Notes under the pieces: generated by a model
Told to the model about the DNA's origin: nothing
Databases searched by the model: none
What the model saw: only the letters and a program-made list of their open reading frames with translations
Shown here: piece by piece, positions 46,177-54,362 of the stretch
Layout of the letters: each line of letters begins with the position of its first letter
Position numbering within the stretch: the stretch's first letter is position 1
Translations under genes and position numbers: made by a program
Origin: Flavobacterium sp. 9
GTDB taxonomy: Bacteria > Bacteroidota > Bacteroidia > Flavobacteriales > Flavobacteriaceae
NCBI RefSeq assembly: GCF_002754195.1
Contig: NZ_PEEU01000001.1
Location: forward strand, 2,728,001 to 2,792,000
DNA: 64,000 nt
Reading direction: 5' to 3'

Positions 46177-46201
46177 AAGGTTGCCAAAAACTGACAACCT
46201 T
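46177..46201 (-). terminator. Terminator after the small exported protein gene
   Basis: On the minus strand AAGGTTG pairs with CAACCTT and is followed by a T run. It lies between the small exported protein gene and the kinase gene. Confidence 0.7.
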
Positions 46202-46228
46202 ATTACTTAATATATATTTATACTTTTC

Positions 46229-46486
46229 TTAGTCTACTTTTACTTTTGATGTTGTAAATTGACTATTAAGATTAAAACTATTCAATTTACTTGCTGCTAA
46301 ATTTTTATGATTTGAAGTGTCGTATGCTAAATCACCTTTTCTTTTTGGCGTTCCTTGTCCACCATCGACACCAATACTTATTTCAATATTTGCTGCAACC
46401 GATGTTTTTGTTTTTTCTGGAGTTACAAATGAAGTTGCTACCATTATTAAAGAAAATAATCCGAATGTTAAAGCTGCCTTTTTCAT
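46229..46486 (-). CDS. Small exported protein
   Basis: This 85-residue protein has a clear signal peptide (LTFGLFSLIMVATSFVTP). The mature part is about 60 residues, polar, with ISIGVDGGQGTPKRKGDLAYDTS and no cysteines. No family was recognised. It sits between a LytTR regulator and a TPR histidine kinase, all on the minus strand, and has its own hairpin terminator. A peptide signal or a regulated envelope protein are both possible; neither is shown by the sequence. Confidence 0.7.
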   Translation of the reverse strand: MKKAALTFGLFSLIMVATSFVTPEKTKTSVAANIEISIGVDGGQGTPKRKGDLAYDTSNHKNLAASKLNSFNLNSQFTTSKVKVD

Positions 46487-46661
46487 GATTTGAGGTTTTA
46501 AGTGTTTGATTTAAAATTTTTGGAGAATCATCGCCGGGGAGCGAATCATGGTGTAAAACTAACACTACAAACGAAAAAAACTTATATGAAAAAACAGGTT
46601 TATGGTAGATCATGCCCAATTGATAGTCAATGAACGTGAAAAACATGTAATCGTCTAATTT

Positions 46662-47495
46662 TTAGACTTCTAAATAATTTCCTGCTGCAAAATCGGCAAT
46701 AATTAAATCAACATTTGATTTATAAGTTTTCGAAAAAGGAATCTTTTTCGAAGAATTTTTTATGTAACAAATTGAGTTTCCGTTATGAATTCTGGCAATA
46801 TAATTTCGATTAATAATATAGCTATTATGAATTCGAATAAATGGATACTCTAAAACACTCTCAAAATGTTTCAACGTTTTAAAAGCTGTTATCATTTCGC
46901 CTGAATTTAGATAAATATCGGTCGAATTATTATCAGCTTGAAAATAAGAAATATCTGATGCACTAATGTAGCGATAATCACCGTAAGATTTTACACATAT
47001 TAACAAAGAGTTTTCAACAATTTTAGAAGTTTTTTCAGATGGAATTATTTGGGTTATTATTTCTTCTGAAGTACTAACTGTATTGACCTCAACAAATTCC
47101 TTGTTTAATTTGAGAATGCTCTTTAATATATCAATTGTTATTATCGGCTTTAAAATGTAATCAAAAACACCATATTGAATAGCGTCAAAAGCTCTTTCTT
47201 TTGTAAAAGTTGTAACAATTATCTTAGGTAAAATTGATAAAAACCGATGTAATTCATTGATAAAAGCCAATGATAAATTACTGGATAAATCTTTGGGGTC
47301 TATTTCCAGAAAAACAATTGAAGGTTTGTGTTCTAAAACTAAATTTAAACCGTCTTGATAATTCGTTGCCGAAGCCACAAAAGCCAATTCTGAAAAACCT
47401 TCTGCAATTGTTCGGGTTTTCAAAATACTTTCTGCATCATCGTCAATTATAATATACGAATACTTTTTCAATATTTGTTTATGTTGTTCTTTCAT
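46662..47495 (-). CDS. LytTR-family response regulator with altered phospho-site
   Basis: This is a 277-residue protein. The receiver domain (about 13-125) has the acidic cluster Asp18-Asp20 (IIIDDDAES) and Lys116 (DYILKP). However, the residue at the phospho-acceptor place is Glu64 (VFLEIDP) instead of Asp, so it may be locked on or regulated without phosphate. The LytTR DNA-binding domain (about 165-270) shows DISYFQADNNSTDIYL, FIRIHNSYIINRNYI and PFSKTYKS. No LytS-type kinase (GHKL, His_kinase) is adjacent. It heads the local minus-strand signalling genes; co-regulation with the small exported protein downstream is inferred from position only. Confidence 0.88.
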   Translation of the reverse strand: MKEQHKQILKKYSYIIIDDDAESILKTRTIAEGFSELAFVASATNYQDGLNLVLEHKPSIVFLEIDPKDLSSNLSLAFINELHRFLSILPKIIVTTFTKERAFDAIQYGVFDYILKPIITIDILKSILKLNKEFVEVNTVSTSEEIITQIIPSEKTSKIVENSLLICVKSYGDYRYISASDISYFQADNNSTDIYLNSGEMITAFKTLKHFESVLEYPFIRIHNSYIINRNYIARIHNGNSICYIKNSSKKIPFSKTYKSNVDLIIADFAAGNYLEV

Positions 47496-47685
47496 TAATC
47501 CACGACAACTATTGCTTTAGTTTCATCATTACTCCTGAAAAAATTTAATTTTAATATATTTTCTGTAATTAAAATTACGCATTTCATTTATCTAAAATTT
47601 TCAATGTTAATACATTATGAACAAATGTTAAAACATAAAGCTGAAATGCAAATTTCATCGACAAAATACACATTTTTGGATTAAA

Positions 47686-47720
47686 AAAATCCCAAATTCC
47701 ATAAAGGAATTTGGGATTTT
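47686..47720. terminator. glyS terminator
   Basis: AAAATCCCAAATTCC (47686-47700) pairs perfectly with GGAATTTGGGATTTT (47706-47720) around ATAAA. The region 47496-47685 upstream of the LytTR gene shows no gene. Confidence 0.85.
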
Positions 47721-47740
47721 ATATTATTATGTATAAAAAT

Positions 47741-49279
47741 TTACATTTTCACCAACCAGTTTTTCATAGAAACCTCATTTTCAATAATGTCTTTCAATTC
47801 AGAAATTTTTACACGATCTTGTTTCATTGTATCTCTATGACGAATTGTTACTGTTTCGTCTTCGATAGTTTGATGATCTACTGTAATACAAAACGGAGTT
47901 CCAAGAGCATCTTGTCTTCTGTAACGGCGTCCTACAGCATCTTTTTCATCGTAGGCTACTGTGAAATCCCATTTCAAATCTTCAATGATTTTTCTGGCGA
48001 TATCAGGTAATCCATCTTTTTTAACTAATGGCAAAATAGCTGCTTTTGTTGGCGCTAATACTGCCGGTAATTTTAGAACTGTTCTTGTAGAACCGTCTTC
48101 AAGAGTTTCTTCTTGTAATGATGTTGCGAAAACTGCCAGGAACATACGATCTAAACCAACTGAAGTTTCTACTACATATGGCACATAGTTTTCATTCAAT
48201 TCCGGATCAAAATACTGTAATTTTCTACCTGAATATTGTTCATGTGCTTTTAAGTCGAAATCTGTTCTTGAGTGAATACCTTCTAATTCTTTGAAACCAA
48301 AAGGGAAATTAAACTCAATATCAGCCGCAGCATTTGCATAGTGCGCTAATTTTTCGTGATCGTGAAAACGGTAATTTTCTTTTCCTAATCCTAAAGATAA
48401 GTGCCAGTTTAAACGAGTTTCTTTCCAATGGTGGTACCATTTCATTTCTTCGCCCGGACGAACGAAAAATTGCATTTCCATTTGTTCGAATTCACGCATA
48501 CGGAAAATAAATTGTCTTGCAACAATCTCATTTCTGAAAGCTTTACCAGTCTGAGCAATTCCAAAAGGAACTTTCATACGACCAGATTTCTGAACGTTTA
48601 AAAAGTTCACAAAAATACCTTGCGCCGTTTCCGGACGTAAATATAAATCCATTGCAGATTCTGCAGAAGCTCCAAGTTTAGTTCCGAACATTAAGTTGAA
48701 TTGCTTAACATCTGTCCAGTTTTTTGAACCGGTTTCAGGATCAGCAATTTCTAATTCTTCGATTAAAGCTTTTACATCCTGAAGATCATCAGTCATACCT
48801 TTTGCAAGTCTTGACAAAATTTCTTTGTATTTCGAAAGATATTCTACAACACGAGCATTTGTCGTAACAAATTCTTCTTCATTAAAAGCGTCACCAAAAC
48901 GAGCTCTTGCTTTTTCAATTTCTTTTTGAGCTTTTTGATTGATCTTTTCAGCATGATCTTCTACTAAAACGTCAGCTCTATATCTTTTTTTCGAATCTTT
49001 ATTGTCAATTAACGGATCATTGAAAGCATCAACGTGGCCTGAAGCTTTCCAAGTCGTTGGATGCATTAATATTGCAGCGTCAAGGCCGACAATATTCTCG
49101 TTCATCTGAACCATTGATTTCCACCAATATTCACGGATATTCTTTTTTAACTCGACACCATTTTGTGCATAATCATAGACTGCACTTAATCCATCGTATA
49201 CTTCGCTTGACGGAAAAATAAATCCGTACTCTTTTGCGTGCGAAACCACATTCTTAAATAAATCTTCTTGTTTTGCCAT
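47741..49279 (-). CDS. glyS: Glycine--tRNA ligase (alpha2, archaeal/eukaryal type)
   Basis: This 512-residue class II synthetase starts MAKQEDLFKNVVSHAKEYGF. It shows the GlyRS-specific YDYAQNGVELKKNI region, LRPETAQGIFVNF, motif 2 FRNEIVARQFIFRMREFEQME, motif 3 around VETSVGLDRMFLAVF and a C-terminal anticodon-binding domain (about 395-510). This is the dimeric alpha2 form, not the tetrameric GlyQ/GlyS form. It charges tRNA-Gly in the cytosol. A TATTTTTG box lies 8-15 bases upstream of the ATG, and a perfect hairpin lies 20 bases beyond the stop. No unusual feature was seen. Confidence 0.97.
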   Translation of the reverse strand: MAKQEDLFKNVVSHAKEYGFIFPSSEVYDGLSAVYDYAQNGVELKKNIREYWWKSMVQMNENIVGLDAAILMHPTTWKASGHVDAFNDPLIDNKDSKKRYRADVLVEDHAEKINQKAQKEIEKARARFGDAFNEEEFVTTNARVVEYLSKYKEILSRLAKGMTDDLQDVKALIEELEIADPETGSKNWTDVKQFNLMFGTKLGASAESAMDLYLRPETAQGIFVNFLNVQKSGRMKVPFGIAQTGKAFRNEIVARQFIFRMREFEQMEMQFFVRPGEEMKWYHHWKETRLNWHLSLGLGKENYRFHDHEKLAHYANAAADIEFNFPFGFKELEGIHSRTDFDLKAHEQYSGRKLQYFDPELNENYVPYVVETSVGLDRMFLAVFATSLQEETLEDGSTRTVLKLPAVLAPTKAAILPLVKKDGLPDIARKIIEDLKWDFTVAYDEKDAVGRRYRRQDALGTPFCITVDHQTIEDETVTIRHRDTMKQDRVKISELKDIIENEVSMKNWLVKM

Positions 49280-49286
49280 AGTGATG

Positions 49287-49294
49287 CAAAAATA
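49287..49294 (-). promoter_or_regulatory. Putative -7 box of glyS
   Basis: The minus strand reads TATTTTTG, ending 8 bases before the ATG. This would give a nearly leaderless transcript. Confidence 0.4.
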
Positions 49295-49377
49295 TAAAAA
49301 GTACGTTTAAAAAAAAGAAAAATTACAAAGATTGCAGGATTGATTTTGTTGTTTTTGTAACTAAATTCTTTCTATTT

Positions 49378-50061
49378 GTGTTTAATTATCTTATCAACCT
49401 GTTTTTTCCTAAAGTTTGCGCCGGATGTCATACCGTTTTGGTTACTAACGAAACTGTTTTATGTACAAGCTGTCGCCATGAAATGCCTCTCACTCAATAT
49501 CATTTAGATGATAAAAATGAAGCTGTCAAAAAGTTTTATGGTAAAATTGAGATCGAACATGCATCGGCACTTTTGTATTTTAATAAAAAAGGAATTGTTC
49601 AGGAACTCATTCACAACTTAAAATACAAAGGTCACGAAGAGATTGGCTTTGTTTTAGGAAATTGGTATGTTGAAGATTTAAAAAAATTGAATTTAGAAAT
49701 TCCTTTTGATTTTGTAATTCCTGTTCCGCTTCATCCAAAAAAGTTAAAAGAAAGAGGTTATAATCAGGTTACTACTTTTGGAAAAACTTTAAGCGAAGGA
49801 TTGAATATTCCGTATAACGATTCGACTTTATATCGAAAAAAATATTCTAAAACACAATCAAAAAAGAATCTCTCCGGAAGATCCGATAATATCGAAAATA
49901 TCTTTGATGTAATTTCTACAGAAGACTTTCAAAACAAACATTTCTTAATTGTCGATGATGTTTTGACAACCGGCGCAACGCTTGAAGCTTGTTCACGCGC
50001 TTTACTAAAAATTCCGGGAACAAAAATCAGTATTGTTTGTATGGCAATTGCGAATTCATAG
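49378..50061 (+). CDS. ComF family phosphoribosyltransferase-like protein
   Basis: This is a 227-residue protein starting at a GTG (49378-49380); no ATG lies in a suitable place upstream. The N-terminus has the two CxxC zinc pairs of ComF (VCAGC, LCTSC), followed by a PRTase domain with PVPLHPKKLKERGYNQ and the PRPP loop FLIVDDVLTTGATLEACS. ComF proteins are tied to natural transformation and DNA uptake in other bacteria. In Bacteroidota the protein is widespread and its exact role is uncertain. It is divergent from glyS and followed by repeat-filled DNA. Confidence 0.88.
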   Translation: MFNYLINLFFPKVCAGCHTVLVTNETVLCTSCRHEMPLTQYHLDDKNEAVKKFYGKIEIEHASALLYFNKKGIVQELIHNLKYKGHEEIGFVLGNWYVEDLKKLNLEIPFDFVIPVPLHPKKLKERGYNQVTTFGKTLSEGLNIPYNDSTLYRKKYSKTQSKKNLSGRSDNIENIFDVISTEDFQNKHFLIVDDVLTTGATLEACSRALLKIPGTKISIVCMAIANS

Positions 50062-50123
50062 ACTTATTAGCCACGGATTTTACGGATTAAACGGGTTTTT
50101 CGCGGGTTTATTTTTATATCACG

Positions 50124-50365
50124 AAGACGCACTGCTGTGCTTCTCTACGATATTAATCATTAGAATTAATAAACTATCGTATAACAAAAATCTGTGTCAA
50201 TCGGTTTAATCCGTAAAATCTGCGGGCAAAATTAATTCACAACAAGACGCACTGCTGTGCGCCTCTACGATATTAATCAACAGAATTAATTAAACGATTT
50301 TAAGACAAAAACCTGTGCAAACTCGTTTAATCCGTAAAATCTGTGGGCAAAATTAATTCACAACA
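50124..50365. repeat. Imperfect ~120-bp tandem duplication
   Basis: Unit A (about 50124-50244) and unit B (50245-50365) share, in order, a GACGCACTGCTGTGC palindrome, CTACGATATTAATCA, TTTAATCCGTAAAATCTG and GGGCAAAATTAATTCACAACA. Unit B runs into the last codons of the metalloprotease, so unit A carries a copy of the gene's extreme 3' end. No gene lies in 50062-50352. Confidence 0.85.
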
Positions 50366-53049
50366 ATTTTCTTAACTGTTCTTCGATCTCCATCAATTAC
50401 TGTTACAAGATAAATTCCTGCAGATACTTGTGGCAATTGAATATTCTGATCAAAATTAGAAGTAGGATCAAAAGAATTAGAATAAACTTTTTTACCTAAA
50501 ATATCATGTACATAAACCTGAACTCTATTTGTGGCGTCGCTTTCAAATTGAACAGTAAAATTTCCTTTACTTGGATTTGGATAAAGAACAAAATCTATAG
50601 TATTAAAATCCTCTGTTCCTAAAGTAAATGTTTGACTGCAAATGTTTATCGAAGCTGAATTTATTGTTCCAAATTTTCCCAAAACAGCATCACGAACTCT
50701 GAAAGTCCAAGTCCCTTGTGGATTCTGACCATTAAAAACATTCAAAGCATCAACCGGAAGTACAATTTGCGATGTTGTTTTACTACAATCCAAATTTACT
50801 CCGTCGTCGTCAAACTGCGCAACTAAGGTAGAAGCTACGTCTGTACAGGCTTTATTAAACAAACGAACAGCTGTTCCTTGCGGATTTATAATTTGAATCT
50901 CAAGATCAGAAAGTCTGTCGTGTGTTACATTTATCGAAACATTTACATCCTCAATTACTCCTGTTGATGCAGGTACTGTTATCGTTTTAGAAGTATAAGT
51001 AGTTGAATATGGGATAGTAAAAGAATTTCCAAAACTATAGGTATCACACGTTGTTTTTGAAGTATATCCTATTGCAAATGGCGTACTATTTAATGCATAA
51101 TAAATATTTGAAACTGGTTCAATCAAGATTCTGCAATTTTTTGATGAAGGTACACTTGCAGGAAGTGTGATAACTTCTGAACCATCATTTGGTGTATTCG
51201 TTGCAAGAGTTACTGGAAAAGTCAATCCTTCATCTGTAGACAATTTTATATTTACAGTCGAAGATCCGAACAAAGTATTTGTATTATTGACACTCCAAGT
51301 TATCGTTTGACTCAATCCCTGAGTCCAACTTACATTTTTATCCTTGTGGGAAGTAACTGCAAATGGTCCTGCAAATGAAGCAACGGTTACCACCATAGCA
51401 TCTGTATAGGTTTGAGCTTTTCCCTGAGCAGCATTATCACGTCCGGTTAAAGTAAAATTTAGTGTTCTTGCAATATCCGAAACAGATTCCCAAGTTGTAG
51501 TCAGTTTATTTTGAAGTACTGAATCATAACTTGGCATATATCGAATTGGTGAACTCGTTGGTCGCAATGATCTAAACATTGGACCGTCTGGTTTTATGGC
51601 ATATGCAATACTATTATTTTTATCTGTTGTGGTGGCACTATCATTTTCTTCCCAAGTATAAGTAACTGTATCTCCATCAGGATCAGAACCTGAACCTTTT
51701 AAAACAAATGCTGTACTAATAGGAATCGTATAATCTAAACCTGCACTAATTGTTGGAGGATTATTAGTTAAAGGCGTACTAACCGGACAGTTTAGTGTGG
51801 CAAGATTTTCCTGAATTTGCAAAATACTGGCATATGCAAAATAATCATCTGAATTGTTTTGAACATCATAATCCGTAATTCCTGCATAACCCATAAGTGT
51901 AGAACCGCTTCCTGGTTCAACACTAGTTCCAGTACCTTCAATAGAATAAGAAAAAGTATGAGTTGCACCTAGTTGATGACCCAATTCATGCGCTACAAAA
52001 TCAATATCAAAACTATCTCCCTGAGGTATTCCATTTGATGGAGATGTATATGCACTTCCTTTACCAATAGTATTTACTGCCGGAGGACTACTACAAATAC
52101 AACCTATACAACCTGCATTTCCTCCTCCTCCAGAAGCTCCAAACAAATGACCTATGTCGTAATTTGCCTCACCTATTACGCTTGTTATATTATTCTGTGC
52201 TTCAATATTCCACACTTGATAATCACTTGTCCCCGGATAATCTGCAGTTCCATCACTGGCTTTAGAATAAGGATCTGTCGCTGCATTTGTATAAATTATC
52301 GCATCATTATTGGCAATCAAAATTAATTGTACCGCTAAATCTTTATTAAAAACTCCATTAACTCTTGTCATAGAGGCATTCATACCCGCTAATGCTCCAG
52401 CTTTTGTGCCTCCAAAAAAAGCAGTATACTCTCCTGTACAAGACAATGCTAATCTCAAAGTTTTGAAAACTTTATTACTTGCAGTTGTTTTTGCTGCCTT
52501 TTTTGTTGAATTATTTTTTGAAACAACATCTTTAAGTCCGCAAACTAATTTAGAAGTAGAATTAAGACTATGATTTGAAGTAAACAACACATATCCGGTT
52601 TTGTCCTCCGGATTTTGCTCTATAAATTCTGTTGGTTTATCAGCACGAATTACCATAGTCTGCATACCAATTGGCGCTACACTAAAGTGAATTTTAGCTG
52701 TTTTATCGTCCAAACCGTTTCCTTCATAAGCGCGGATTTCCGGATATTTGGCTTGTAATTCCGGTTCAAAATTCGAAGATTCCCAAACCTGAAATCGCTC
52801 TAAACCTCCTTTCGCATTCGGAATTGTAATTGTAGTTGTAGTACTTTTTGAACTTTTATTTGTTGTCGAAGATAATTTTGCTTGTAGAGATTCAGCATTT
52901 AATTTATAGTATAATTTATCTGAATCAATCATATTGATTCTTTTGCTAAGTGCGGCATCTGAACTAACTTTTTGCCATAAATCATCACTTTGAGCTTGAA
53001 TTTGGGCACAACAAAATATAATCAATAATAAAAGTAATTGTTTTTTCAT
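50353..53049 (-). CDS. Secreted reprolysin-like metalloprotease with T9SS sorting domain
   Basis: This is an 898-residue protein. A signal peptide (LLLLLIIFCCAQIQAQ) and a propeptide of about 180 residues precede a zinc protease domain with HELGHQLGATH (about 355) and a Met-turn LMGYAG, the metzincin M12B-like signature. An Ig/PKD-like segment (ISAGLDYTIP through VTYTWEEND), further beta domains, a proprotein-convertase P domain (about 665-810) and a C-terminal type A T9SS domain (VLYPNPSKGNFTVQF ... GIYLVTVIDG) follow. It is exported by Sec, then across the outer membrane by the type IX system, and likely degrades proteins outside the cell. A TAATTTTG box is 21 bases upstream. Confidence 0.9.
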   Translation of the reverse strand: MKKQLLLLLIIFCCAQIQAQSDDLWQKVSSDAALSKRINMIDSDKLYYKLNAESLQAKLSSTTNKSSKSTTTTITIPNAKGGLERFQVWESSNFEPELQAKYPEIRAYEGNGLDDKTAKIHFSVAPIGMQTMVIRADKPTEFIEQNPEDKTGYVLFTSNHSLNSTSKLVCGLKDVVSKNNSTKKAAKTTASNKVFKTLRLALSCTGEYTAFFGGTKAGALAGMNASMTRVNGVFNKDLAVQLILIANNDAIIYTNAATDPYSKASDGTADYPGTSDYQVWNIEAQNNITSVIGEANYDIGHLFGASGGGGNAGCIGCICSSPPAVNTIGKGSAYTSPSNGIPQGDSFDIDFVAHELGHQLGATHTFSYSIEGTGTSVEPGSGSTLMGYAGITDYDVQNNSDDYFAYASILQIQENLATLNCPVSTPLTNNPPTISAGLDYTIPISTAFVLKGSGSDPDGDTVTYTWEENDSATTTDKNNSIAYAIKPDGPMFRSLRPTSSPIRYMPSYDSVLQNKLTTTWESVSDIARTLNFTLTGRDNAAQGKAQTYTDAMVVTVASFAGPFAVTSHKDKNVSWTQGLSQTITWSVNNTNTLFGSSTVNIKLSTDEGLTFPVTLATNTPNDGSEVITLPASVPSSKNCRILIEPVSNIYYALNSTPFAIGYTSKTTCDTYSFGNSFTIPYSTTYTSKTITVPASTGVIEDVNVSINVTHDRLSDLEIQIINPQGTAVRLFNKACTDVASTLVAQFDDDGVNLDCSKTTSQIVLPVDALNVFNGQNPQGTWTFRVRDAVLGKFGTINSASINICSQTFTLGTEDFNTIDFVLYPNPSKGNFTVQFESDATNRVQVYVHDILGKKVYSNSFDPTSNFDQNIQLPQVSAGIYLVTVIDGDRRTVKKIVVN

Positions 53050-53069
53050 ACTAGGTGGTATTTATAAAC

Positions 53070-53077
53070 CAAAATTA
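53070..53077 (-). promoter_or_regulatory. Putative -7 box of the metalloprotease gene
   Basis: The minus strand reads TAATTTTG (TAnnTTTG), 21 bases before the ATG at 53047-53049. Confidence 0.5.
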
Positions 53078-53213
53078 AACGAATTAAATTAAATTCTTAC
53101 ATAAATACGACAATTAATGCTTTTTGCTCGACGAGTATGCTCTTTTTCACAAAAAGAAATAGAATCTCAGCAAAAATCAATTAGGCGTAGTACCAAATTT
53201 AAAATAGATAGTA

Positions 53214-53221
53214 TAAATTTG
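53214..53221 (+). promoter_or_regulatory. Putative -7 box of ribF
   Basis: TAAATTTG lies inside the long open frame that begins at 53117. A transcript from it would start near 53227, which excludes the upstream ATG and favours the TTG at 53243. Confidence 0.55.
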
Positions 53222-53242
53222 CAGCATCTTAAATTATTTGTT

Positions 53243-54172
53243 TTGAAGCTCTTTCATTCTATAAACGATTTTCAGTCAACCAAGAAAACGATTTTAACTC
53301 TTGGTACCTTTGACGGCGTACATATTGGTCATAAAAAAATTCTGGAACGAATTACTCAAAATACGGAAAACGGAAAATACGAAAGTTTAGTTCTGACTTT
53401 TTTCCCGCATCCGCGAATGGTTTTACAAGAAAAATCAGAAATCAAACTCTTAAATACGATTTCTGAAAAAACAAAACTTCTGGAAGCAACCGGAATAGAA
53501 AATCTTGTTATTCATCCGTTTAACGAAAGTTTCTCAAGATTAACTGCCGAAGAATTTGTTCATTCGATTTTAGTAGATCAATTTCATATTCAGAAAATAA
53601 TTATTGGTCACGATCATCGTTTTGGAAGAAACAGAACGGCAAACATTGACGATTTAATTGCTTTTGGTGCTGAATACGGTTTTGAAGTAGAGCAGATTTC
53701 GGCACAAGAAATTCAGGATGTTTCTGTAAGTTCTACCAAAATCAGAAAAGCCTTAAATGAAGGAAATATGGCTCTTGCCAATGATTATCTTGGTTACGAC
53801 TACTTTTTATCCGGCGAAGTTGTAAAGGGAAAACAATTAGGAAGAACGATTGGTTTTCCAACGGCAAATATCCAAATTGAAGAAGATTACAAGCTTATTC
53901 CTAAAACTGGTGTTTACGTTGTTAAAGCTATTGTGGATCAAAAGGAAGTTTTCGGAATGATGAACATTGGTTTTAATCCAACTGTAAATGGGCAAAAACA
54001 AACAATTGAAGTAAATCTTTTTGACTTTGATGCTGATATTTATGGACAAAAAATCGAAGTTTCTTTATTGGAATATCTTCGTGAAGAGCAAAAATTTGGT
54101 TCGGTAGATTTATTGAAAGAACAATTAAATCAGGATAAAATAAATGCTTTGGCTTTTGTAAGCGGGCTTTAA
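53243..54172 (+). CDS. ribF: Bifunctional riboflavin kinase / FAD synthetase
   Basis: This is 309 residues from the TTG at 53243. The frame is open from an ATG at 53117, but those 42 residues are basic and unlike the family, and a TAAATTTG box lies within them, so the TTG is preferred. The N-terminal nucleotidyltransferase domain shows TLGTFDGVHIGH and IIGHDHRFGRNR. The C-terminal flavokinase domain shows GKQLGRTIGFPTANI and FGMMNIGFNPTV. It converts riboflavin to FMN and then FAD in the cytosol. It is divergent from the metalloprotease and stands alone. Confidence 0.95.
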   Translation: MKLFHSINDFQSTKKTILTLGTFDGVHIGHKKILERITQNTENGKYESLVLTFFPHPRMVLQEKSEIKLLNTISEKTKLLEATGIENLVIHPFNESFSRLTAEEFVHSILVDQFHIQKIIIGHDHRFGRNRTANIDDLIAFGAEYGFEVEQISAQEIQDVSVSSTKIRKALNEGNMALANDYLGYDYFLSGEVVKGKQLGRTIGFPTANIQIEEDYKLIPKTGVYVVKAIVDQKEVFGMMNIGFNPTVNGQKQTIEVNLFDFDADIYGQKIEVSLLEYLREEQKFGSVDLLKEQLNQDKINALAFVSGL

Positions 54173-54196
54173 AAAATATTAAAATCTATTAGTCAA

Positions 54197-54358
54197 TTAT
54201 TTTCTGGCAACAGCTTTTGGCTTAGAAGTTTTTACATCACTATTTTTTTTAGCCTTTCTACTAGCTATAAATTCGCTAATTTCATTTTTTTCTTTTTCTG
54301 TTAAAGGTGGACTTTGTATAATAAAATCTACACCTTTAGGTTCTTTTATATAACTCAT
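54197..54358 (-). CDS. Small protein (53 aa) paired with the GNAT-like gene
   Basis: This short gene encodes 53 residues starting MSYIKEPKGVDFIIQSPPL and ending in a Lys-rich tail (KTSKPKAVARK). The middle has TEKEKNEISEFIASRKAKK. Its ATG lies 4 bases after the stop of the GNAT-like gene, which is the spacing of a coupled pair. Small proteins with a 'DF.I.S.PLT..E...I' pattern next to acetyltransferase-like genes occur repeatedly in Bacteroidota, from memory. The arrangement resembles a toxin-antitoxin or enzyme-adaptor pair, but neither role is shown. Codon use is normal for the window. Confidence 0.65.
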   Translation of the reverse strand: MSYIKEPKGVDFIIQSPPLTEKEKNEISEFIASRKAKKNSDVKTSKPKAVARK

Positions 54359-54362
54359 ATCT

